From CAZEBW01 sp964510205 (lineage in GTDB: Bacteria; Chloroflexota; Anaerolineae; VGOG01): a stretch of DNA of 30,482 bases. The stretch is from the NCBI GenBank assembly GCA_964510205.1, contig CAZEBW010000044.1, positions 1 through 30,482 on the forward strand, written 5' to 3'. Numbering within the stretch: position 1 is the stretch's first letter; every line of letters starts with the position of its first letter. A program made the translations under genes and the position numbers. The notes under the pieces were generated by a model. That model did not search any database, was not told the DNA's origin, and saw only the letters and a list, made by a program, of their open reading frames with translations. Below are positions 26,395-30,482 of the stretch, in pieces.

Positions 26395-26438
26395 GCAAAA
26401 GGTTCCGGCAGATAGATCGCTTGCCAGAACCTTTTTGC
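26395..26438. terminator. Bidirectional intrinsic terminator
   Basis: GCAAAAGGTTCCGGCA (26395-26410) pairs with TGCCAGAACCTTTTTGC (26422-26438), with an 11-nt loop and A-rich and T-rich outer parts. It lies between the convergent genes ending at 26376 (+) and 26475 (-) and can end transcription in both directions. Confidence 0.88.
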
Positions 26439-26474
26439 TTTGAATGCAACTGACTTATCTCCAGCGGGTTCAAA

Positions 26475-26894
26475 CTATGCCGCCATAACCAGCTCGCCAG
26501 GGCTTTCGACATAGGTCAAGGGGACTCGGTCGGCGGGGGAGGCATAGAAAGTTGTAACCTTAAGGAACTGGTTGACGGGCGGTGTGGTGATGATACACAC
26601 CACCATCTCCCGTAGCTCCTCTGGCAGGTCGTCCAAGCCGGTCAGGGGAAAACTGCGAACTCCCAGCTCGGCTGGAGAGGTAAGAATGGAGAAGTCGAGG
26701 ATGGTTAGGCCAGCGGCGCGGCCTTGTTCACGGTGAAAGCGCAGTACAATGTTGTCCGTCAGTTCGACGGCACAGGTGGCCTCAACATCGTCGAACACAA
26801 TTTCAAGGATATCGCCCACCTCTTCGTAGGCCAAGTGTATCCTTTGGCCATCCTTGGTAAAGAGTTCTGTCTCATGCAAACGAAGCTCACTCAT
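26475..26894 (-). CDS. DUF2283-like protein, probable antitoxin partner
   Basis: This is a 139-residue soluble protein. Residues about 17-70 (HLAYEEVGDILEIVFDDVEA, ELTDNIVLRFHREQGRAAGL, TILDFS) follow the DUF2283 pattern, a small beta-rich domain often encoded next to small putative RNase or toxin genes. The remaining 70 residues, including LPEELREMVVCIITTPPVN and YASPADRVPLTYVESP, are not recognised. It starts 6 bp after the stop of the gene upstream on the same strand, with AAGG/TAGGG just before the ATG, so the two form a tight pair behind one promoter (27274-27302). The antitoxin role is inferred from gene order and the family's usual neighbourhood, not from a known activity. Confidence 0.7.
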   Translation of the reverse strand: MSELRLHETELFTKDGQRIHLAYEEVGDILEIVFDDVEATCAVELTDNIVLRFHREQGRAAGLTILDFSILTSPAELGVRSFPLTGLDDLPEELREMVVCIITTPPVNQFLKVTTFYASPADRVPLTYVESPGELVMAA

Positions 26895-26900
26895 AATGCC

Positions 26901-27224
26901 CTATCCTTCACGAGGAATATACGTGCCCCAGGCAGTGATTACAAAGTTATTGGAGACAAATGTTCCATCTGAAAGTAGTCGGGTCGCAAATTTGACCACC
27001 ACGACGATGGTGTTGTATTCCAGCGGCAATGCATCACAACGCCGGTAATACTTGTACTTGCTTGGGTTAGCTGGGTCTTGTCTCCGTCGCCCCTTTCTCA
27101 GCGTGTCAAGCAGATCATCCAGGAGACCATCGAGTTCATCGTGATAACGAAGAATGTAATCCCACCGCTCCTGCGTCATGTAGATTTCATTGCCATAGCG
27201 ATCATGGACTGTCCACTTGGACAC
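26901..27224 (-). CDS. Putative PBECR-type RNase/toxin
   Basis: This is a 107-residue basic protein. VHDRYGNEIYMTQERWDYIL followed by RYHDEL near the N-terminus, a central basic stretch RKGRRRQDP, KYKYYRRC in the middle, then NTIVVVVKFA and NNFVITAWGTY at the end, match the layout of barnase/EndoU/ColicinE5/RelE-like (PBECR) nuclease domains. In these domains an R-x-x-H helix, a basic segment and a final TAY-like strand build the active site. Assignment is from pattern memory and is tentative. The start is GTG 27224, with AGGAGA 6 nt upstream; a nearby ATG (27229) is out of frame. It is the first gene of a two-gene unit with a palindrome over the -35 box. Together with the DUF2283-like partner it resembles a toxin-antitoxin module. 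Confidence 0.65.
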   Translation of the reverse strand: MSKWTVHDRYGNEIYMTQERWDYILRYHDELDGLLDDLLDTLRKGRRRQDPANPSKYKYYRRCDALPLEYNTIVVVVKFATRLLSDGTFVSNNFVITAWGTYIPREG

Positions 27225-27273
27225 AACATCTCTCCTATGGTCTACCTGATCAGCGGTGGTGACTCACAAATTA

Positions 27274-27302
27274 AGTATAGCACACTTTGTCTGTAGAGAC
27301 AA
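27274..27302 (-). promoter_or_regulatory. Extended -10 promoter with operator-like palindrome
   Basis: On the minus strand, TTGTCT (27302-27297), a 17-bp spacer and TATACT (27279-27274) preceded by TGC form an extended -10 promoter for the pair below. The perfect inverted repeat TTGTCT-N4-AGACAA (27287-27302) covers the -35 box and part of the spacer, the right place for an autorepressor. It lies just after the rqcH stop. Confidence 0.65.
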
Positions 27303-27316
27303 GTCGGCGCGACTTT

Positions 27317-29017
27317 TTACTCTAAAGGCGCCACGCGGATGGTCTTCTCCTGAGTGTACGTCACCAGACCGGGGCCGGCGCCTTTGATCGGGCGCACGTA
27401 CCGCCGCTCGGTGTAAGCCACGTCCACGTGGGCCGAACCCCGCGCCTGGGAGTAAAAGGCCGCCAGTTGAGCCGCCTGCCGCAAGGTGGCCTGCGGCACC
27501 TCCCGCCCCCCGCTCTTGACGATGACGTGAGCGCCAGGCACACCCCGCGCGTGCAGCCACAGATCGTCGGGAGCGGCCCGCCGAAAGGTGATTTCGTGAT
27601 TCTGACGGCTGTTCCTGCCCACCAGGATGAGCAGGCCATCCTGGGATTCCACCTCCAGCGGCCGACTGCGCTTCATCTTCCGCCGCCGCTTTTTCTTGAT
27701 GTAGCCAGCTTCGATCAAACTGGCCTCGACCTCCTGAATCTCGGGCCGATTGGCTGCCAACGCCAGATCGGTTTCCAACTGATCGAGGTAATGCAGCTCT
27801 AGCTCCGCCCGCCACAGCAGAGCGGGGATCTCCTCAGCCGCGCTCTTGGCCTTTTTGTACTTCTCAAAGTAACGCTGGGCGTTCTCCACCGCCGTGAGGG
27901 CGGGGTCCAGTTCGATCAACAAAGGCGGCTCATCGGGATGGATGGGGGCCGCCAGCTCCCGCTGCCCAGGCTGGATGCGGTGAGCATAGGCCAGGATCAT
28001 CTCCCCTTGGCGACGAAGCTCCTCCACCTGCGCCTGAGAAACCTTCCTTCTCTCCAAAGCCTCCTTTTTCCTCTGCACTCTCCTCCGGCCCTGAACGATA
28101 GCCTGCCGCACCTTCCGCTTGGCCGCGGCGTAAGCATCCTCGCCCACTTCTTGTCCGTAAAAAGCCTCCACTGCCTGGCTGATGCTCTCCACCTCCTCCC
28201 AATCGCCGTACTGGGTCAGGAGATAGGGCGCGAAAGCCACCAGGCGCCCGTTCTCCCTCACCACGCTGGGCTGCCAGCGGTGCTCCCACACGGGTATCAA
28301 CATCTCGTGAAAAGCCTCCAACAAGGGGGAGATTCTGACCACCTGGGAGACGGCGGCCTCAGCATCCCCCTGGGCACGGTAGACAACCTCCCTGGCCATG
28401 AGGGGACAGACGCCAGCGATGCCTCCCACCAAGGCTCTCCAGATAGTGGACTCTGGAGGAGCATCGGATAGGATGTCCCGCAGGCGCAGTTCGGTGACGT
28501 CGGTGGGATCGAGCTTGGATTGGGGCGGCGGGGGGACGTAGAGATGCTGGGGCAGGATACTGCGGTAGCGGCTCATCTCAGGTCCCACGCGCTTGATGCA
28601 CTCCAGGATCTGCGCGCAGCCGCCCTCCTCGGCCACCAACACGATGTTGCTGTAGCGGCCCATGACCTCGACGATCAGGGTGGTGTCGCCCTCCGGGTGC
28701 TGGAACTCGATGTGGAGCACCCGCTCAAAGGGCGGCTGCTCGATGGCCGCGATCCGCCCCCCGCGCACGTATTTGCGCAGCAGCAGCAAGAGCGGCGTGG
28801 GGTCCTCCACCCCCCGCCGCAGCTTCTCCCCTGCCAGGTGCAAGCGAGCGTGGTCAGCATGAGCCGAGGCCAGCAGGTATCTGCGCTCGCGGTGGGCGTA
28901 GATCTCCATCCCCACCGAAAGCTCGTCGGGCAGAAGCACCTTCTGCACCCGCCCGCCCACTATCTGATCCCGCAGTTCGTCGGCCACAGCCGCCATAATC
29001 AAGGCATCAAAATACAT
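27317..29017 (-). CDS. rqcH: Rqc2/RqcH homologue (NFACT protein), ribosome quality control
   Basis: This 566-residue NFACT-family protein is the bacterial counterpart of Rqc2. It binds obstructed 50S subunits carrying peptidyl-tRNA and recruits tRNA-Ala to add C-terminal alanine tails that mark the nascent chain for degradation. The NFACT-N domain begins MYFDALIMAAVADELRDQIV and has GGRVQKVLLPD, the block RIAAIEQPPFERVLHIEF and EVMGRYSNIVLV. A helix-hairpin-helix region and a long coiled coil (about 290-400, VRQAIVQGRRRVQRKKEALE) follow. The C-terminal NFACT-R domain (about 451-566) shows LILVGRNSRQNHEITFR and DDLWLHARGVPGAHVIVKSG. The DR motif used for tailing in characterised RqcH (Asp97-Arg98 in Bacillus subtilis) reads Glu98-Arg99 here. 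ATG 29017 has no strong Shine-Dalgarno. Older annotations call this family fibronectin-binding protein A. Confidence 0.95.
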   Translation of the reverse strand: MYFDALIMAAVADELRDQIVGGRVQKVLLPDELSVGMEIYAHRERRYLLASAHADHARLHLAGEKLRRGVEDPTPLLLLLRKYVRGGRIAAIEQPPFERVLHIEFQHPEGDTTLIVEVMGRYSNIVLVAEEGGCAQILECIKRVGPEMSRYRSILPQHLYVPPPPQSKLDPTDVTELRLRDILSDAPPESTIWRALVGGIAGVCPLMAREVVYRAQGDAEAAVSQVVRISPLLEAFHEMLIPVWEHRWQPSVVRENGRLVAFAPYLLTQYGDWEEVESISQAVEAFYGQEVGEDAYAAAKRKVRQAIVQGRRRVQRKKEALERRKVSQAQVEELRRQGEMILAYAHRIQPGQRELAAPIHPDEPPLLIELDPALTAVENAQRYFEKYKKAKSAAEEIPALLWRAELELHYLDQLETDLALAANRPEIQEVEASLIEAGYIKKKRRRKMKRSRPLEVESQDGLLILVGRNSRQNHEITFRRAAPDDLWLHARGVPGAHVIVKSGGREVPQATLRQAAQLAAFYSQARGSAHVDVAYTERRYVRPIKGAGPGLVTYTQEKTIRVAPLE

Positions 29018-29042
29018 CTTGCACGTCTTCCCAAATCAATTG

Positions 29043-29127
29043 AGTGTGGCTAAAATCTGTGGAAGGTAGTAGCGACTTCAGTCGCTTGGAACGACTAAAG
29101 TCGTCACTACTACAAGTTTTAGCCACA
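29043..29127. mobile_element. MITE-like 85-bp inverted-repeat element flanked by 13-bp direct repeats
   Basis: The perfect 13-bp direct repeat CCCAAATCAATTG occurs at 29030-29042 and 29128-29140. Between the copies, GTGTGGCTAAAATCTGT pairs with ACAAGTTTTAGCCACAC (15 of 17), and inside that GTAGTAGCGACTTCAGTCG pairs imperfectly with CGACTAAAGTCGTCACTACTAC. No reading frame is present. It sits in the gap between the deacetylase and rqcH. The right direct repeat overlaps the last codons of the deacetylase (from 29134). Confidence 0.82.
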
Positions 29128-29133
29128 CCCAAA

Positions 29134-30306
29134 TCAATTGCTGAAGGGAGTCCCCTCAGGCTCCTCAGGCTCCTCTGCACCCTCTAGCTCCGCTTCCCAA
29201 TCCAGGTGCAACTTCATCACGAAATCGTCCAGCGTATCGCTCCCTCGGATCCTGATCCGCCTCAACTCGAAGGGGTGTTCCGATGACTGCCGATCCCCCT
29301 GGTTGATGGTCACCGCCCCCCAGAAGTAGGCCGATCGCAGGACGTCTACCACCTGCTGGTCGTACATGCCCGACGGATAGGAGAAGAAGCGCGCCGTCTT
29401 CCCCATGCGCTCCTCGATGGCCTCTTTGGAGGCCATAATCTGCCAGACCACGTAATCAACGGGCTGCCCCCTCAGGTCGGGATGGGTGTAGGTGTGGGGC
29501 TCGAACTCCATGCCGTCTGCGCTCATCTCCTTGACCTGATCCCAGGAGACGTATTCCTCGTTCTCCTGATCAATGGGGGCCGTGATCAAGAAGAAAGTTG
29601 CCACGAAGCCGTGCTTCTTGAGCAGGCGATAGGCGTGGGTGTAGATGTCCCGATAGCCATCGTCGAAGGTCAGGATAATCGGCTTGCGGGGCAGCCGCTT
29701 GCCGATGGCCAGGTAGTAGATGAGGTCGCGCAAGGTGATGGAATGATAGCCAGCCTTCTTCAGATAGCGCAACTGCGCCTCGAAATCGTGGGGGGTGACA
29801 GAGAGATCGCGACGAACATCGCCAGCATCGGAGGGGGGGACGGAGATGTGATGATACATGAGAATCGGCGCCCGCACTTCCCGTTCCATGCCATCCGGAG
29901 TAGGCATGGGCGTAGGCGTTGGCGTGAGCGTGGGCGTTGGGGTGGAGGTCGCAGTTGAGGTGGGCGTGGGAGTACTCGTTGGGGTGGGAGTCGCCGCAGC
30001 CGACGAGGAGTTCTCAATCCGAGGCAGCAGTACGCGCTGCAAGCTGGCCTGAGTGGGGGTGCTCGTTGGCGTGGGCGTCGGACTCGGCGTGGAGGTCGAA
30101 GTCGGTGTCAGGGTGGGGGTTGCTGTCGCTGTCGGCGTCGGCGTCGGCGTCGGGGTCAGGGTTGGCGTGGGCGTGGGGGTCCCCAGCAAATGCACAACCC
30201 CGGGGGAAGCGACAGAAAACTGGAGCATGGTAGTGATAACCACCACCGCAGGCAAGATGATTACCTTCAGATATTCACCCAACGCTGCTGGGCTGGAACT
30301 TCGCAA
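29134..30306 (-). CDS. Membrane-anchored polysaccharide deacetylase (CE4)
   Basis: This 390-residue extracellular enzyme of carbohydrate esterase family 4 removes N- or O-acetyl groups from a cell-wall or exopolysaccharide. The N-terminal hydrophobic segment (YLKVIILPAVVVITTMLQFS) is a signal anchor. It is followed by two TP/TS-rich linkers (about 43-85 and 106-138) separated by QASLQRVLLPRIENSSS. The catalytic domain opens APILMYHHIS and has LTFDDGYRD (Asp215-Asp216), the metal ligands HTYTH (His271 and His275), FSYPSGMYD and RRIRIRG. TTG 30306 is chosen because GAGGAGAG (30318-30311) lies 4-5 nt upstream and the predicted promoter (30364-30336) would place the transcript start after the alternative TTG at 30351. 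The glycosyltransferases at 2663-6489 may make its substrate. The stop lies just beside the element at 29043-29127. Confidence 0.93.
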   Translation of the reverse strand: MRSSSPAALGEYLKVIILPAVVVITTMLQFSVASPGVVHLLGTPTPTPTLTPTPTPTPTATATPTLTPTSTSTPSPTPTPTSTPTQASLQRVLLPRIENSSSAAATPTPTSTPTPTSTATSTPTPTLTPTPTPMPTPDGMEREVRAPILMYHHISVPPSDAGDVRRDLSVTPHDFEAQLRYLKKAGYHSITLRDLIYYLAIGKRLPRKPIILTFDDGYRDIYTHAYRLLKKHGFVATFFLITAPIDQENEEYVSWDQVKEMSADGMEFEPHTYTHPDLRGQPVDYVVWQIMASKEAIEERMGKTARFFSYPSGMYDQQVVDVLRSAYFWGAVTINQGDRQSSEHPFELRRIRIRGSDTLDDFVMKLHLDWEAELEGAEEPEEPEGTPFSN

Positions 30307-30335
30307 GCTTCTCTCCTCGGCACAGTCGTCCCTAG

Positions 30336-30364
30336 AGGATACCGCAACCAAGGAAATCTGTCAA
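30336..30364 (-). promoter_or_regulatory. Probable promoter of the deacetylase gene
   Basis: On the minus strand, a perfect -35 TTGACA (30364-30359), a 17-bp spacer and -10 TATCCT (30341-30336, 4 of 6) predict a start near 30329, just upstream of the ribosome binding site at 30318-30311. The remaining 118 bp to the window end (30365-30482) hold nothing recognisable. Confidence 0.6.
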
Positions 30365-30482
30365 GTTCGACGAAGTGCATTCAGTGTTCCACAAATTAAG
30401 GAACAGACGCCACCCGGCATAATGAACAGACCCTTAGCCTAGATTTCGCACTTTAAGAACCGAATAGAGAGCTGAATTGGCG

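Noticed and set aside
29860..30200. Plus-strand GVGVGVEV-rich open frames
   Set aside because: They are the antisense of the TP-rich linkers of the deacetylase.
30307..30351. TTG 30351 as start of the polysaccharide deacetylase
   Set aside because: It overlaps a predicted promoter whose transcript would begin downstream, and TTG 30306 has a good GAGGAG site and a better signal anchor.
1..30482. tRNA, rRNA or transposase genes
   Set aside because: All intergenic gaps are under 300 bp and none shows a tRNA cloverleaf, rRNA core or DDE/tyrosine transposase motif.

Overview
The window reads as bacterial, GC-rich genomic DNA, most likely from a Chloroflexota (Anaerolineae/Caldilineae-like) organism. 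That assignment is inference. It rests on the style of the secreted proteins (a 4,723-residue multi-domain surface protein ending in a YLP-type tail, TP-rich linkers, dockerin and DxDGDG calcium repeats, recurrent WNL and YGDD modules), a 7TM-type histidine kinase, and a heavy load of small palindromic and heptanucleotide repeats. No rRNA, tRNA, CRISPR array or insertion sequence with a transposase was seen.

Layout. Positions 2-1977 (+) are the end of a gas-vesicle cluster: a GvpF/L gene cut by the window edge, a GvpA-type small shell protein, a second GvpF/L and GvpK. A near-consensus promoter (2023-2050) then opens ogt (DNA repair methyltransferase), followed by two GT4 glycosyltransferases and a GT9 (heptosyltransferase-like) enzyme up to 6489. 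A second promoter (6479-6507) drives a 79-residue unknown protein, a membrane histidine kinase and its LuxR/NarL-type response regulator (6663-9348). A third promoter (9450-9478) with a structured leader opens the apparent surface operon: a degenerate receiver, a stand-alone receiver, the 14.2-kb giant gene (10579-24750), a dockerin protein and a TSP3-repeat protein with a C-terminal membrane anchor (to 26376). A bidirectional terminator (26395-26438) closes it. The rest lies on the minus strand: a two-gene toxin-antitoxin-like unit with a palindromic promoter, rqcH (ribosome quality control) and a membrane-anchored polysaccharide deacetylase.

The most unusual signal is a set of at least twelve short arrays built strictly on a 7-nt period, each with a different heptamer. 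Several are arranged as inverted pairs that keep the 7-nt register through the centre. Most lie inside open reading frames, are translated in frame, or supply the last codons and stop of a gene. They resemble in kind the heptanucleotide STRR repeats known from heterocystous cyanobacteria. Two further inverted-repeat elements (24756-24906 and 29043-29127) are flanked by perfect 9-bp and 13-bp direct repeats, as expected of miniature mobile elements.

A second signal is a roughly 90-110 residue module shared by three consecutive genes (the C-terminus of the giant protein, the dockerin protein and the TSP3 protein). A pair of cysteines is either both present or both absent, which suggests a co-expressed extracellular assembly.
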